Below are positions 17,861 to 27,772 of a DNA stretch of 64,000 bases, piece after piece. Origin of the DNA: Thiocapsa rosea (GTDB lineage Bacteria; Pseudomonadota; Gammaproteobacteria; Chromatiales; Chromatiaceae); assembly GCF_003634315.1 (NCBI RefSeq), contig NZ_RBXL01000001.1, forward strand, positions 124,001-188,000. The letters are read 5' to 3'. How positions within the stretch are numbered: the first letter of the stretch is position 1; every line of letters starts with the position of its first letter. Both the position numbers and the translations under genes were made by a program. The notes under the pieces were generated by a model. That model was not told where the DNA came from. It ran no database searches and saw only the letters and a program-made list of their open reading frames with translations.

Positions 17861-20800
17861 ATGGCCCGTTTCTTCATCGATCGACCCGTCTTCGCCTGGG
17901 TCATCGCGATCGTCATCATGCTGGCCGGGGTGCTGTCCATCCTGACCCTGCCGGTCGCCCAGTATCCGAGCATCGCGCCCCCGGCGATCTCCGTCACCGC
18001 CAATTATCCGGGTGCCTCGGCCCAGACGCTGCAGGACTCCGTGACCCAGGTCATCGAGCAGCAGATGAACGGACTCGACGGGCTGCGCTACATGTCCTCG
18101 ACCAGCGAGTCGACCGGGATCGCAACCGTGACCCTAACCTTCGACAACGGCACCGACCCCGACACCGCGCAGATGCAGGTCCAGAACAAGCTGCAGACGG
18201 CCACGGCGCTCTTGCCCGCGCAGGTGACGCAGCAGGGGCTGCAGGTCGCCAAATCGGTGCGCAACTTCATGATGGTCGTCGCCTTCGTCTCGCGCGACGG
18301 GCGGCTCGAAAGCGCGGATATGAGCGACTACATGGCCAGTCTGGTCAAGGATCCGCTCAGCCGCGTGCCCGGTGTCGGCGAGATCACCCTCTTCGGTGCC
18401 CAGTATGCGATGCGGATCTGGCTCGATCCGAACCGACTCAATCAGTACGGTCTGACACCGACCGATGTCGCAACCGCCATCAAGGCCGAAAACGCCCAAA
18501 TCTCGGCAGGTCAGCTCGGCGCCGTCCCGGCCGAGCCCGGCCAGCGGCTCAACGCGACCGTGAACGTGCAGAGTCGGCTCAACACGCCCGAAGCCTTCGG
18601 TGCAGTCCGGCTGCGTACCACGGCCGACGGCTCGACGGTCTATCTGCGGGACGTGGCGCGGATCGAGCTGGGCAGCGAGAGCTACAACACCGTCGCCTTC
18701 CACAAGGGCAGCCCGTCCGCAGGCATGGCGATTCGCCTGGCGACCGGGGCCAATGCGCTGGAGACGGCCGCGGCCGTGCGCGCACGGCTCGATGAGCTCG
18801 CACCCTTCTTTCCGGCCGGGGTCGAGGCGGTGTTCCCGTACGACACCACGCCCTTCGTGAAGATCTCCATCGGCGAGGTCATCAAGACCATGATCGAGGC
18901 GGTGATCCTGGTCTTCCTGGTCATGTATCTCTTCCTGCAGAACCTCCGCGCGACCCTGATCCCGACGCTCGCCGTCCCGGTCGTGCTGCTCGGCACCTTC
19001 GGCGTGCTGGCGGCCTTCGGCTATTCGATCAATACGCTCACCCTGTTCGCGATGGTGCTGGCGATCGGTCTGCTGGTCGACGATGCCATCGTGGTGGTCG
19101 AGAACGTCGAGCGCGTCATGCACGAGGAGGGCCTGCCGCCCAAGGAGGCCACACGCCGCTCCATGGATCAGATCACCAGTGCGCTGATCGGCATCGCGCT
19201 GGTGCTCTCAGCCGTGTTCGTGCCCATGGCCTTCTTCGGCGGCTCGACCGGGGTTATCTACCGACAGTTCTCCATCACCATCGTCTCGGCCATGCTGCTG
19301 TCCGTGGTGGTCGCCCTGACCCTAAGCCCGGCCTTGGCGGCGACCCTGCTCAAGCCCGGACATCAGGGCGAGCGACGCGGCTTCTTCGGCTGGTTCAACC
19401 GCAACTTCAACCGCGGCACCGGCGGCTACATCAAGGGCGTAAAGGGCATCCTGGGACGGCGCAAGCTGTTCCTCGTGGTCTATCTCATGCTCGTCGTGGG
19501 TCTGGGTCTGTCCTATGCGCGCCTGCCGACCGCGTTCCTCCCGGACGAGGATCAGGGCATCCTCATCACCCAGGTGATGCTGCCCGCGGGTGCGACACGC
19601 GAGCGGACCTTGGAGGTGCTGCGCGAGGTCGAGCGCCACTTCCTCGAAGACGAATCCGAGGCGGTCCAGGAGCTCATCACCGTGGCCGGCTTCAGCTTCG
19701 CCGGACAGGGCCAGAATATGGCCTTCGGGTTCGTGCGCATGAAGGACTGGGACGAGCGCAAACGGCCGGACCTCAAGGTCAAGGCGGTCGCCGGACGGGC
19801 GATGAAGGCGTTCTCGCAGATCCGCGATGCGCAGGTCTTCGCCTTCGTGCCGCCGGCCGTCATCGAGCTCGGCACCGGCACGGGCTGGGACGCACAGCTT
19901 CAGGACCGCGGCGGGGTGGGCCACGAGGCGCTGATGGCCGCGCGCGGTCAGTTCCTCGGGATGGCGAACGCCGATCCCGCGCTCGCCGCGGTCCGACCCA
20001 ACGGACGCGAGGACGAGGCGCAATTCAAGGTCGAGATCGACCGCACCAAGGCCGGCGCGCTCGGGCTCTCGCTGTCGGACATCAACACCGCGCTCTCCGC
20101 CGCCTGGGGTAGCGCCTATGTCGACGACTTCGTCCACGAGGGCCGCGTGAAGAAGGTCTATCTCCAGGCGGACGCGCCCTATCGGATGTTGCCCGAGGAT
20201 CTGGACGACTGGCATGCGCGCAACGCCGACGGCGAGATGGTGCCCTTCTCCGCCTTCGCCAGCGGCAGTTGGGTCTTCGGCTCGCCGCGCCTGGAGCGCT
20301 ACAACGGGCTGCCCTCTGCGCAGGTGATGGGTCAGGCCGCGCCCGGGGTGAGCTCGGGCGAGGCCATGGACGCGGTCGAGGCGCTGGTCGCCAAGCTCCC
20401 GCCCGGGATCGGTCTGGAATGGACCGGGCTGTCGTTCGAGGAGCGCGCCGCCGGTGCCCAGGCGCCCCTGCTCTATGCACTCTCGGCACTGGTGGTTTTC
20501 CTGGCGCTCGCCGCGCTCTACGAGAGCTGGTCGGTGCCCTTCGCGGTGATCCTGGCGGTGCCGCTCGGGGTGTTGGGCGCCGTGCTCGCCGTGACCGGTC
20601 GCGGGCTGCCGGCCGACATCTATTTTCAGGTCGGACTGCTCGCGACCATCGGACTCTCTGCGAAGAACGCCATCCTCATCGTGGAGTTCGCCAAGACCCT
20701 GCAGGAGCAAGGCAAGGACGCGGTCGCCGCGGCCCTGGAGGCAGCGCGGATGCGGCTGCGGCCGATCCTCATGACCTCGCTCGCCTTCGGCTTCGGCGTG

Positions 20801-21016
20801 GTGCCGCTGGCCATCAGCTCGGGGGCGGGCTCGGGGGCGCAGAATGCGATCGGTACCGGCGTGCTCGGCGGCGTGATCGCCGGTACCCTACTTAATATCC
20901 TGTTCGTGCCGCTCTTCTTCGTGGCGATCCGGTCGCGGCTTGATCGGCGGACGGCTCGGGAGGCATCGGGGCAGGCGGTTGTAGCAACGCCGACAGCGTC
21001 GCCGGCAGAGACCTGA
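17861..21016 (+). CDS. RND multidrug efflux transporter, AcrB/MexB (HAE1) family
   Basis: 1051 residues, normal for the family. It opens [20 protein letters not shown] as HAE1 pumps do. Typical segments are [20 protein letters not shown], the TM4 motif [18 protein letters not shown] with the proton-relay Asp pair, and [15 protein letters not shown] in the second half with the essential Lys. Proton-driven extrusion of hydrophobic compounds through an inner-membrane trimer. Preceded by its adaptor gene and by the TetR control region. An inverted repeat follows the stop codon. Confidence 0.95.
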   Translation: MARFFIDRPVFAWVIAIVIMLAGVLSILTLPVAQYPSIAPPAISVTANYPGASAQTLQDSVTQVIEQQMNGLDGLRYMSSTSESTGIATVTLTFDNGTDPDTAQMQVQNKLQTATALLPAQVTQQGLQVAKSVRNFMMVVAFVSRDGRLESADMSDYMASLVKDPLSRVPGVGEITLFGAQYAMRIWLDPNRLNQYGLTPTDVATAIKAENAQISAGQLGAVPAEPGQRLNATVNVQSRLNTPEAFGAVRLRTTADGSTVYLRDVARIELGSESYNTVAFHKGSPSAGMAIRLATGANALETAAAVRARLDELAPFFPAGVEAVFPYDTTPFVKISIGEVIKTMIEAVILVFLVMYLFLQNLRATLIPTLAVPVVLLGTFGVLAAFGYSINTLTLFAMVLAIGLLVDDAIVVVENVERVMHEEGLPPKEATRRSMDQITSALIGIALVLSAVFVPMAFFGGSTGVIYRQFSITIVSAMLLSVVVALTLSPALAATLLKPGHQGERRGFFGWFNRNFNRGTGGYIKGVKGILGRRKLFLVVYLMLVVGLGLSYARLPTAFLPDEDQGILITQVMLPAGATRERTLEVLREVERHFLEDESEAVQELITVAGFSFAGQGQNMAFGFVRMKDWDERKRPDLKVKAVAGRAMKAFSQIRDAQVFAFVPPAVIELGTGTGWDAQLQDRGGVGHEALMAARGQFLGMANADPALAAVRPNGREDEAQFKVEIDRTKAGALGLSLSDINTALSAAWGSAYVDDFVHEGRVKKVYLQADAPYRMLPEDLDDWHARNADGEMVPFSAFASGSWVFGSPRLERYNGLPSAQVMGQAAPGVSSGEAMDAVEALVAKLPPGIGLEWTGLSFEERAAGAQAPLLYALSALVVFLALAALYESWSVPFAVILAVPLGVLGAVLAVTGRGLPADIYFQVGLLATIGLSAKNAILIVEFAKTLQEQGKDAVAAALEAARMRLRPILMTSLAFGFGVVPLAISSGAGSGAQNAIGTGVLGGVIAGTLLNILFVPLFFVAIRSRLDRRTAREASGQAVVATPTASPAET

Positions 21017-21062
21017 GCAACTAGCGGGCCGGCGCTTGGGTTTGGGCTAAATTCGGCAATTG

Positions 21063-21193
21063 GAACCGCAAAGGCGCAAAGGACGCGAAGGATTTCGATC
21101 GATTGCCGGCAGAGCGAGGCTCACCCGACAGGTGAAGGTGAGCGACAAGACACATCGTTGTTTTTCTTTGCGTCCTTTGCGCCTTTGCGGTTC
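21063..21193. repeat. Long inverted repeat, GAACCGCAAAGG family
   Basis: Two 28-base arms (left begins GAACCGCAAAGGCGCAAAGG, right ends CCTTTGCGCCTTTGCGGTTC) agree at 27 of 28 positions and enclose about 75 bases. It has no coding capacity. It resembles a miniature inverted-repeat element and may also terminate the pump transcript. Confidence 0.88.
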
Positions 21194-21210
21194 AACTGCT
21201 CTTAAATTCT

Positions 21211-21293
21211 AAACCGCGTCTCTCTGGGATGAAGGATATCTCCGAAGCCAAACGAACAATGAAAACGACGCATGTCGCTCTGGACGCGGTTTA
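21211..21293. repeat. AAACCGCGTC-ended dispersed repeat
   Basis: Perfect 10-base ends AAACCGCGTC and GACGCGGTTT, about 83 bases overall, ending 4 bases from the dnaE2 stop codon on the minus strand. Same family as copies at 42714, 53486 and 54668-55086. Confidence 0.88.
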
Positions 21294-21296
21294 GGT

Positions 21297-24200
21297 TCAA
21301 TGAAAATCCCGGCTGTAGGTCGCCGCGATCCGGACCTGCAGAATGGACTGCGGATCCCAGAAGGCGTCCGCGATCAGGTGCGGTACGCCATCCTGCTGCT
21401 GGATCCGTCCGGTCACGCCGAGCAGGTTCGTGGTCTTGATCAGGCGGGCGTAGCGTTCGAGCACCTGATTCCAGACCACGAGGTTGACGAAGCCGGTCTC
21501 GTCTTCGAGCGTCATGAAGAGGACGCCCGATGCGGTCGCGGGGCGCTGACGGCAGATCACCAGACCGGCGTAGCGCGTGCGTCGGCCATGCGGCATCGCC
21601 CGCACGGCGGCGGCATCGGGAAGACGCTGGGCGCGAAACCGCTCGCGCAAGGGCGCCAAGGGATGCCCGAGCGTGCTGTGTAGGCTGGCGCGGTGATCCC
21701 AGGCAATGGCATCGAAGGCATCCAGATCGTCGAAGAGCGCGGCGTGTTCTCGGGGTCCCGGATCGAGCGGTGCATCCTCATCGTGAACGGCCCCGGCAAC
21801 CTGCCACAGGGCCGAGCGGCGCTGCGGCTCCAAGGCACTCAAGGCCCCCGACTCGGCCAGGCGCGACAGCACGCCGGCATTCAGCCCGGTGCGCCGCACC
21901 AGATCCTCGACCGACGCGAAAGTGCCCTCCGCCCGCGCCGCCGTCAGCTGTTCCCACTGTGCCCTGGCCAGACCCTTCACATAGCGCGCGCCCATGCGCA
22001 CGGCGAAACGCCGCGTCTCCGGCCCGGCCATGTCGTTGACCCGATCGGTCGAGTGGACAAGCGCCGTAGGGTGGACAAGCGCAGCGCAGTCCACCCTACC
22101 GACCTCCGCTACCGACCCGTTTTGCCCCGGCTCCAGCGTACAGTCCCACTCGCTCCGGACCACATCGATCGGACGCACCTCGATGCCGTGGCGCTTGGCG
22201 TCCTCGATGATGGTCGCGGGAGAATAGAAACCCATCGGCTGGGCGTTGAGCAATGCGCAGACGAAGACGTCGGGGAATCGGCACTTCATCCAAGCGGTGG
22301 CGTAGGCGATCAGGGCGAAGCTGGCCGCATGGCTCTCGGGGAATCCGTACTCGCCGAAGCCGCGGATCTGCTCGAACACCTGCTCGGCAAAGGCGGCGTC
22401 GATGCCCTTGGCGATCATGCGCTGCACCAGTCGCGCGTGATGGCGCTCGATTCGACCGCTGCAGCGCCAGGCGGCCATGTCGCGGCGCAGCTGATCGGCC
22501 TCGCCGGGGGTGTAGTCGGCAGCGACCATCGCCAAGCGGATCACCTGCTCCTGAAAAAGCGGCACGCCGAGTGTCTTCTCGAGCACGGGCGCCAGACAGG
22601 GATGGGGATAGATCACGGGCTCCTGGCCGGCGCGACGGCGCAGATAGGGATGCACCATGCCGCCCGTGATGGGACCGGGGCGCACGAGGCTGATCTCGAT
22701 CACCAGGTCGTAATAGGTGCGCGGCCGCAGACGCGGGAGCATCGCCATCTGGGCACGGCTCTCGATCTGGAAGACGCCGAGCGTGTCGGCCCGGCGGATC
22801 ATCTCGAAGGTCGGCGCGTCGTCGGCGGGGATGCTCGCCATGGTCTCGTCGCGCCCGTAATGGCCGCGGATCAGATCGAAGCCGAGATGCAGCAGATGCA
22901 GCGCACCGAGCGCCAAGAGGTCGACCTTGAACAACCCCAGTGCCTCGAGACTGTCCTTGTCCCATTGGATCACCGTCCGGTCGGGCATCGCGGCGTTCTC
23001 GATCGGGACCAGGGTCGAAACCGGCTCGTGTCCGAGCAGGAAACCGCCGGGATGGATCGAGAGGTGACGGGGCACATCCAGGATCTCGGTCGCGAGCCGG
23101 ATCAGGTGCCGATGCACTGGCTGCTCGGGATCCAAACCAGACTGGCGCAGCACCTCGCCCGACAGCGCGTCGCCCGCGTGCGCCAGCAGCTTCGACAGAC
23201 GATCGAGCGAGGTCTCGGAGAGACCAAGCACCTTGCCCACGTCGCGCACCGCCGAGCGCACCCGATACCGGATGATGTTGGCGACCATCGCCGCGTGATC
23301 TCGGCCGTATTTGGCATAGACGTGCTGGATGACCTCTTCGCGGCGCGCGTGCTCGATATCCAGATCGATGTCCGGCGGCTCGGCCCGCTCGCGCGAGAGG
23401 AAGCGCTCGAACAGCAGCCCCATGCGCACCGGATCCACGGCGGTGATGCCCAGGCAGTAGCAGACGGCGGAATTGGCCGCCGAGCCGCGGCCCTGGCAGA
23501 GGATGCGCTCGCGTCGGCAGAATTGGACGATCTCCCACATGGTCAGGAAGTAGCCGCAGTAATCCAGCTCCTCGATCAGCGCCAGCTCCTTCGCCACCTG
23601 AGCCGAGACAGCCTCGGGCAGTGCAGCCCCGTAACGCTCGTGCGCCCCCTCGAGCGTAAGCCTCCGCAGCCATTGCGCTGAGGTCGAGCCGTCCGGGAGA
23701 TGCTCCGAGGGATAGCGATACCGCAGCGCATCCAGATTGAAGCGGCAGCGCTCGGCGATCTCCAAGGTACGGGCGACGGCGCCCGGGTCGTCCTCGAACA
23801 GCTTGGCGAAGGCATGAACGGTCTTGAGTGCATGCTCGGCATTGGGCTTGATCCGGCGCCCGGCCTCGGTGAGCCGGATGCCCTGGCGGATGCAGGTCAG
23901 CACGTCCTGCAGCTCGCGTCGGCTCGGGGCGTGATAGAGCACCTCATAACCTGCGACGATCGGCAGCCGATAACGTGCGGCCCTTTGTCGCAAGCGCGCC
24001 TCGCGCCCCGGCTCGTCCGCGCGACGATGACGCGCCGCCAAGGCATAGAGCCGATCGTCGAAGGCCTCGCGCAACTGATGCGCGATGAAGAAGGGATCGG
24101 CCTCCCCGCAGAGCAGGGCGGACTCACCGCCCCAGAGCGCGATCAGGTCGCCGGCATGGGCGTAGACCTCGCGCCAGCCGACCCGGCTCTCGCCCTTGGC

Positions 24201-24491
24201 GCAACGGCGTCGGCCCAGGGTCAGCAGTCGACAGAGATTGGCGTAGCCGTCGCGGCTCTGCGCCAGGAGGATCAGGGTCGAGCCGTCCTCGATCGAGACC
24301 TCGGCCCCGGCGATCAGCGGCACGCCGAGCTCGCGCGCCTTCACATGGGCCTCGACCAGACCGTAGACGCCGTCGCGATCCGTCAGGGCCAGACCGGCGA
24401 GCCCGAGCGCGGCGCAGGTCTCCACCAGCTCCTCGGGGTGGCTCGCCCCTTCGAGAAACGAGAAATGGCTCTTGCACCAGAGCGGGACCAT
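21297..24491 (-). CDS. dnaE2: Error-prone DNA polymerase III alpha-type, DnaE2
   Basis: 1064 residues from the ATG at 24491 ([17 protein letters not shown]), the usual DnaE2 opening; upstream in-frame codons overlap imuB. An N-terminal PHP domain ([16 protein letters not shown]) precedes the polymerase core with PDIDLDIEH, the catalytic Asp pair, and [19 protein letters not shown]. The OB-fold near the C-terminus reads [28 protein letters not shown]. With ImuA and ImuB it performs damage-induced mutagenic lesion bypass. It starts 7 bases after the imuB stop. Odd: around residues 790-815 the protein contains an extra stretch translated from a dispersed palindrome (see 22066-22099). Confidence 0.93.
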   Translation of the reverse strand: MVPLWCKSHFSFLEGASHPEELVETCAALGLAGLALTDRDGVYGLVEAHVKARELGVPLIAGAEVSIEDGSTLILLAQSRDGYANLCRLLTLGRRRCAKGESRVGWREVYAHAGDLIALWGGESALLCGEADPFFIAHQLREAFDDRLYALAARHRRADEPGREARLRQRAARYRLPIVAGYEVLYHAPSRRELQDVLTCIRQGIRLTEAGRRIKPNAEHALKTVHAFAKLFEDDPGAVARTLEIAERCRFNLDALRYRYPSEHLPDGSTSAQWLRRLTLEGAHERYGAALPEAVSAQVAKELALIEELDYCGYFLTMWEIVQFCRRERILCQGRGSAANSAVCYCLGITAVDPVRMGLLFERFLSRERAEPPDIDLDIEHARREEVIQHVYAKYGRDHAAMVANIIRYRVRSAVRDVGKVLGLSETSLDRLSKLLAHAGDALSGEVLRQSGLDPEQPVHRHLIRLATEILDVPRHLSIHPGGFLLGHEPVSTLVPIENAAMPDRTVIQWDKDSLEALGLFKVDLLALGALHLLHLGFDLIRGHYGRDETMASIPADDAPTFEMIRRADTLGVFQIESRAQMAMLPRLRPRTYYDLVIEISLVRPGPITGGMVHPYLRRRAGQEPVIYPHPCLAPVLEKTLGVPLFQEQVIRLAMVAADYTPGEADQLRRDMAAWRCSGRIERHHARLVQRMIAKGIDAAFAEQVFEQIRGFGEYGFPESHAASFALIAYATAWMKCRFPDVFVCALLNAQPMGFYSPATIIEDAKRHGIEVRPIDVVRSEWDCTLEPGQNGSVAEVGRVDCAALVHPTALVHSTDRVNDMAGPETRRFAVRMGARYVKGLARAQWEQLTAARAEGTFASVEDLVRRTGLNAGVLSRLAESGALSALEPQRRSALWQVAGAVHDEDAPLDPGPREHAALFDDLDAFDAIAWDHRASLHSTLGHPLAPLRERFRAQRLPDAAAVRAMPHGRRTRYAGLVICRQRPATASGVLFMTLEDETGFVNLVVWNQVLERYARLIKTTNLLGVTGRIQQQDGVPHLIADAFWDPQSILQVRIAATYSRDFH
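22066..22099. repeat. GTAGGGTGGAC palindrome inside the dnaE2 reading frame
   Basis: A 34-base unit with perfect 11-base arms GTAGGGTGGAC and GTCCACCCTAC. A partial second unit (GTGGACAAGCGCC) lies next to it. The same unit is intergenic at 6616 and 36296. Here it is translated as part of DnaE2 without breaking the frame ([13 protein letters not shown] on the minus strand). Confidence 0.9.
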
Positions 24492-24498
24492 CCCGGGA

Positions 24499-25983
24499 TC
24501 ACTCCACCCGCCCGTGCACGAACCAGCCGCGTCGCACCCGATCGTAAAAGACCCACAAGAGCTCGCCTTTGCGGGTCTCGGCGAAGTGATACTCCCGGTG
24601 CAGTGCACGCACCCACCAGCCGCCGGCGATCACATAGGGGCCCCAGACCCGCACCACGGGCCCCTGCTCCAAGCCATGCAGCATCCAGCCGTCCGGCTCG
24701 TGGCGCGGGCGCGGCGGCAAGGGGATCGGGCGCCTGTAGAGACGGCGCACCAGACGGCGTTGCAGACGCGTGCGCGGGCGTGCCGATTCCAGTCGCGACA
24801 AGGGCTCCCAGGCGAAGCTGTTCTCGGGCAGATGACCCGAGCGCAGTCGTGCCCGTACCACCGACTGCTCGCCGAATGCGGCCCGCACGCGCGCCAGGGC
24901 ACGATTGGCCGCCTCCAGGTCGCGGCGCGGCCGGGCGGCGAGCAATTCGAGCTGGCGCTGCTCCGGGTTGACAGCACGGGTCAGCAGATGCAGCTCCTCC
25001 ACACCATCCGGCAGGCGTGTCGCCGACAGACGTAAACGGATCAGCTCCAGAACCTGTCGGACATCCAGGGTCGGTGCAGCCGGACGGATGCGCTCCTTAT
25101 GCTCGCCCAGACGCTCGAAACGAAACAGCAGCCGCAGCTCTTCGAGGACCTGACCGCGCCCGGCGAGCGCCTCCAGAAGCGGCGGCAGCCGCGTCTCGAT
25201 CAGGTACATCAGACGATCGACATCGGTCTCGGGCCGATCGAGGATCAAGTGTGCCGTCACCGGCGGGCCAGGTCGCTCGGGCTGCAGCGGGAGATTCAGC
25301 TCGCCCGAGGCCATCCGGTGCAGGTCGAAGGCGGCCTTCCCGTAGCGCCGACGGATGCCCTCGGACGGCAGCCGGAGAAAGGCCCCGAGGTCGTGCACGC
25401 CGAGCTTGGCGAGCGCGTCCCGTGTCCCGGGCGCGATCGCCAGCCGTTCCAGGGGCACATCCTGCAAGGCGCCCTGCTCTTCTCCCGCCTCGCGCAGGAC
25501 GCGTACCCCGCCGCCGGACTTGGCGAGTGCATAGGTCGCGAAGCGGCGAAAGCCGACGACCACGACGGCGCTCAAACCGATCGCCGAGAGATCCGTCTCG
25601 ATCCCCGCGGCCCAGGCGTCGAGCGACCCGTAGAGCGGCTCAAGCCCGGACGCATCGAGCCAGAAGACACCGGGCTCCTCCGCGGACGGCTCGACATGCG
25701 GGCTGTGCTCGCGCAGCCGGCGAGAGACGGCGACAACGGCCCGATCGATCTGCGTCTTGGGCACCGGCGCGGCGCGCAGATCCCCGCTCAACGACAGGGC
25801 CGCGGCAAAGGACATGCCCGAGAGGATACGTGCGGCGCGTGCGGACGCATTGACCCACAAGACGATGCCCCGCGGCTGATCGCTGTCGACGACGGCGACC
25901 GGATGCCCCCGCCACTCGGGGTGCTGCCGCAGCAGGAGCTGAAGCGGGAAGGCCGGCAGATCAAGACAGGCCATCCGGTCCAT
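24499..25983 (-). CDS. imuB: ImuB, Y-family polymerase-like mutasome subunit
   Basis: 494 residues from the ATG at 25983 (MDRMACLDLPAFPLQLLLRQ); this overlaps the end of imuA by 23 bases, and the longer open frame lies wholly within imuA. It has the Y-family fold (HPVAVVDSDQPRGIVLWVNASARAARILSGMS, then GVFWLDASGLEPLYGS) but not the intact acidic catalytic set, as expected for ImuB, which acts as the hub that brings DnaE2 and the beta clamp together. The little-finger region and C-terminal tail are present (WWVRALHREYHFAETRKGELLWVFYDRV). Middle gene of the SOS mutagenesis operon. Confidence 0.9.
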   Translation of the reverse strand: MDRMACLDLPAFPLQLLLRQHPEWRGHPVAVVDSDQPRGIVLWVNASARAARILSGMSFAAALSLSGDLRAAPVPKTQIDRAVVAVSRRLREHSPHVEPSAEEPGVFWLDASGLEPLYGSLDAWAAGIETDLSAIGLSAVVVVGFRRFATYALAKSGGGVRVLREAGEEQGALQDVPLERLAIAPGTRDALAKLGVHDLGAFLRLPSEGIRRRYGKAAFDLHRMASGELNLPLQPERPGPPVTAHLILDRPETDVDRLMYLIETRLPPLLEALAGRGQVLEELRLLFRFERLGEHKERIRPAAPTLDVRQVLELIRLRLSATRLPDGVEELHLLTRAVNPEQRQLELLAARPRRDLEAANRALARVRAAFGEQSVVRARLRSGHLPENSFAWEPLSRLESARPRTRLQRRLVRRLYRRPIPLPPRPRHEPDGWMLHGLEQGPVVRVWGPYVIAGGWWVRALHREYHFAETRKGELLWVFYDRVRRGWFVHGRVE

Positions 25984-26593
25984 AACAGAGCTCCGCGTAG
26001 GTCCGACCCGGTCCCTGGCGCTTATCCTTGAGGATGAGCGTCTCGCAGCGGAACAGTGGCGGCGCACGTTCCGTGCGCGTCGCCTCGGCACGCAACGAGA
26101 TCAGCGACCCCAGTGACGGACGCTCCCGCCCCTTGCGCGTCAGGCACAGAAGTGCCGTCTCGTGCTTCTTCGCGAGCGCGGCAAGGCGTGTCTGCGCGGC
26201 AAGCGGAAGGTCATCGTCGGAGCCCAGATCCAGCACGACGAAACCGAAGGCACCCGAGCGCAACAGCAGGTCGGCCGCCCGCGCGGCCTCGAGCGCACCC
26301 TGCGCCCAGACGACCACAAGGGCACTCAGATCGATCCCGACCGCCGCGACATCCGGCGGATAAAAGCTGCTGTCGCGCCCCGTCACCCAGGCCACCGGCT
26401 CCTCGCACTGCTGAGCCTCCGCCACCAGGCCCATGGTGAGTGTCAGCGCCGCCGTCGCCTCCCCGCCCGAGATCTCGGCAAAGCGACCGCGAAAGGACGC
26501 AAGCCCCCAAGAGACAGGCGTCCGGCTCGGCTCAAGCCCTCTTTGAAGATCAGAAAAGGCCGCCTTCATCGAGATGCTCCGATCGTGTGACAT
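25961..26593 (-). CDS. imuA: ImuA-like, RecA-fold mutasome accessory protein
   Basis: 210 residues. FSDLQRGLEPSRTPVSWGLASFRGRFAEISGGEATAALTL resembles the start of the RecA-like core of ImuA/SulA-like proteins, though a classical Walker A GxxxxGKT is not present (SGGEATAAL instead). AWVTGRDSSFYPPDVAAVGIDLSALVVV and LDLGSDDDLPLAAQTRLAALAKKHETALLCLT follow the RecA core order. ImuA, ImuB and DnaE2 make the alternative SOS mutasome found where umuDC is absent. The gene overlaps imuB and lies downstream of lexA, separated by 480 bases of repeats. Assignment rests on both context and motifs. Confidence 0.82.
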   Translation of the reverse strand: MSHDRSISMKAAFSDLQRGLEPSRTPVSWGLASFRGRFAEISGGEATAALTLTMGLVAEAQQCEEPVAWVTGRDSSFYPPDVAAVGIDLSALVVVWAQGALEAARAADLLLRSGAFGFVVLDLGSDDDLPLAAQTRLAALAKKHETALLCLTRKGRERPSLGSLISLRAEATRTERAPPLFRCETLILKDKRQGPGRTYAELCYGPDGLS

Positions 26594-26621
26594 GACTCTT
26601 GACTGGCCGAAGGCCGATGCC

Positions 26622-26655
26622 TGTTAGCTGTTAGCTGTTAGCTGTTAGCTGTTAG
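26622..26655. repeat. Heptanucleotide tandem repeat (AGCTGTT)5
   Basis: Five units of TGTTAGC (= AGCTGTT) immediately before the composite repeat block, 30 bases upstream of the imuA start. Confidence 0.93.
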
Positions 26656-26960
26656 GGTATTTCTGGAAATCAGCATCCCGACTGCGCATGCCCGCACGAC
26701 CTGAAGAAGCCCAAGGTGCGCCTGAATGCGCATCGACACGTCGATCGTGCATTGCACATCCGATCGGTCCGAAGCAACGCCGCCAAGCGGCGCTCCCCGG
26801 GATAGACGACTTGTAGTCGTCCTCTTTCAAGCGTTCCGCGTCCCGAGTGCCGGCGGGGTCGCGCTCCACCCGACGCTCTCGGGCCGTCGGGTCGGCTGAA
26901 GAGGACGACTGCAAGTCGTCTATCCCGGGAGATCCCTTCCAGGAAATCACCTTAGCTATT
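26641..26960. repeat. Composite GGTGATTTCC-type element interrupted by another inverted-repeat element
   Basis: The left end (TTTCTGGAAATCAGCATCCC) and right end (CTTCCAGGAAATCACCTTAG) match, in reverse orientation, the two ends of the 119-base element at 42796-42914. The middle is replaced by the 132-base element at 26797-26928 and other sequence. This looks like one repeat inserted into another. Confidence 0.65.
26797..26928. mobile_element. Miniature inverted-repeat element, GACGACTTGCAGTCGTC family
   Basis: Two 30-base ends agree at 29 of 30 positions when one is inverted. Each contains the small palindrome GACGACTTGTAGTCGTC or its variant, and the total length is 132 bases. There is no coding capacity. 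A third, single end occurs at 27966-27999. Transposase-dependent movement is inferred only from the structure. Confidence 0.75.
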
Positions 26961-27062
26961 AGCTGGAAGCTGACGGCTAATAGCTAATAGCTAATAGCTA
27001 ATAGCTGATAGCTGATAGCTGATAGCTGATAGCTGGAGGCTGATAGCTGGAGGCTGGAGGCC
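26951..27062. repeat. Heptanucleotide array AGCTAAT/AGCTGAT/AGCTGGAGG
   Basis: Roughly fifteen degenerate 7-base units reading through TAGCTAATAGCTAATAGC and TAGCTGATAGCTGATAGC, ending 12 bases from the lexA stop codon. Same AGCTNNN pattern as the other two arrays. Confidence 0.92.
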
Positions 27063-27073
27063 GAAAGCCCCTC

Positions 27074-27709
27074 TCAATCGAGATAACGCCGCACCTCGAT
27101 CACCCGCCCCAGCACCTGAAGCGTATCCGGATCCGGCGTCATCACCGCGTAATCGGGGTTTGCCGGATGCAGCTCGATCCGCTCGCCGCGCCGCCGCAGA
27201 CGCTTGATCGTCGCCTCCTCGCCCACCAGGGCGACGACGATCGCACCGTCCTCGACACTGGGGAGACGCCACACGATGACGATGTCGCCGGGCAGGATGC
27301 CGGCGTCGCGCATGCTCTCGCCGCGCACACGCAGACCGAACAGCTCCTCGTTCGCGCCGACACGATCGGACTGCACCGGGAGATAACCTTCGAGATCCTC
27401 GACCGCCAACCCGAAGGCGCCGGCCGCGACGCGCCCGAGCAAGGGGACCAATCGCGGCGGCGCGATCCGGTCTTCGCCGAGCGCCAGCACCGCCGAGTCG
27501 GCGAGCCGATAGCCGCGCGCCCGACCCGACTGTTTGTCGAGGCGACCTTCGGACACCAGTGCCTCGAGATGCGCGCGCGCGGTCTGCACGGAGCGAAAAC
27601 CGAACGCCTCCTGGACCTCACGCACGGTCGGCGGTTGGCCGGCCAGGAGCCGTTCGCGCATGAGCTGGAACACCTGCTCGCGCGTCTGTCCGGTCGGTGT
27701 TCGACCCAT
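27074..27709 (-). CDS. lexA: LexA-family SOS repressor
   Basis: 211 residues. The N-terminal winged helix reads PPTVREVQEAFGFRSVQTARAHLEAL. The self-cleavage site is AAG at 95-97 in GRVAAGAFG, the catalytic Ser is at 132 (RGESMRDAG) and the Lys at 169 (EATIKRL), so it should autocleave on activated RecA. GAGGG lies 7 bases before the ATG. Linkage to imuA-imuB-dnaE2 is the classic SOS mutagenesis cassette. In several bacteria this LexA is a second paralogue with its own box; whether another lexA exists here is unknown. A 20-base palindrome upstream suggests autoregulation. Confidence 0.93.
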   Translation of the reverse strand: MGRTPTGQTREQVFQLMRERLLAGQPPTVREVQEAFGFRSVQTARAHLEALVSEGRLDKQSGRARGYRLADSAVLALGEDRIAPPRLVPLLGRVAAGAFGLAVEDLEGYLPVQSDRVGANEELFGLRVRGESMRDAGILPGDIVIVWRLPSVEDGAIVVALVGEEATIKRLRRRGERIELHPANPDYAVMTPDPDTLQVLGRVIEVRRYLD

Positions 27710-27752
27710 CAGTTTGCCCTCGCTCCGTCGGAGAATCCCATGACCGATTTTA

Positions 27753-27772
27753 TAGCATACATTTGTATGCTA
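27753..27772. promoter_or_regulatory. Palindromic operator upstream of lexA (putative LexA box)
   Basis: TAGCATACATTTGTATGCTA, a palindrome with 9 of 10 pairs matching, 44 bases before the lexA start. On the minus strand it abuts a TATAAA box, so a bound repressor would block it. It is not the CTGT-N8-ACAG box of enteric LexA. Confidence 0.68.

Noticed and set aside
21693-23681. 662-codon frame antisense to dnaE2
   Set aside because: Asp/His/Gln/Arg-rich shadow translation without motifs. dnaE2 on the other strand is unambiguous.
26645-26950. 101-codon frame in the lexA-imuA gap
   Set aside because: Made entirely of repeat-element sequence; not a gene.
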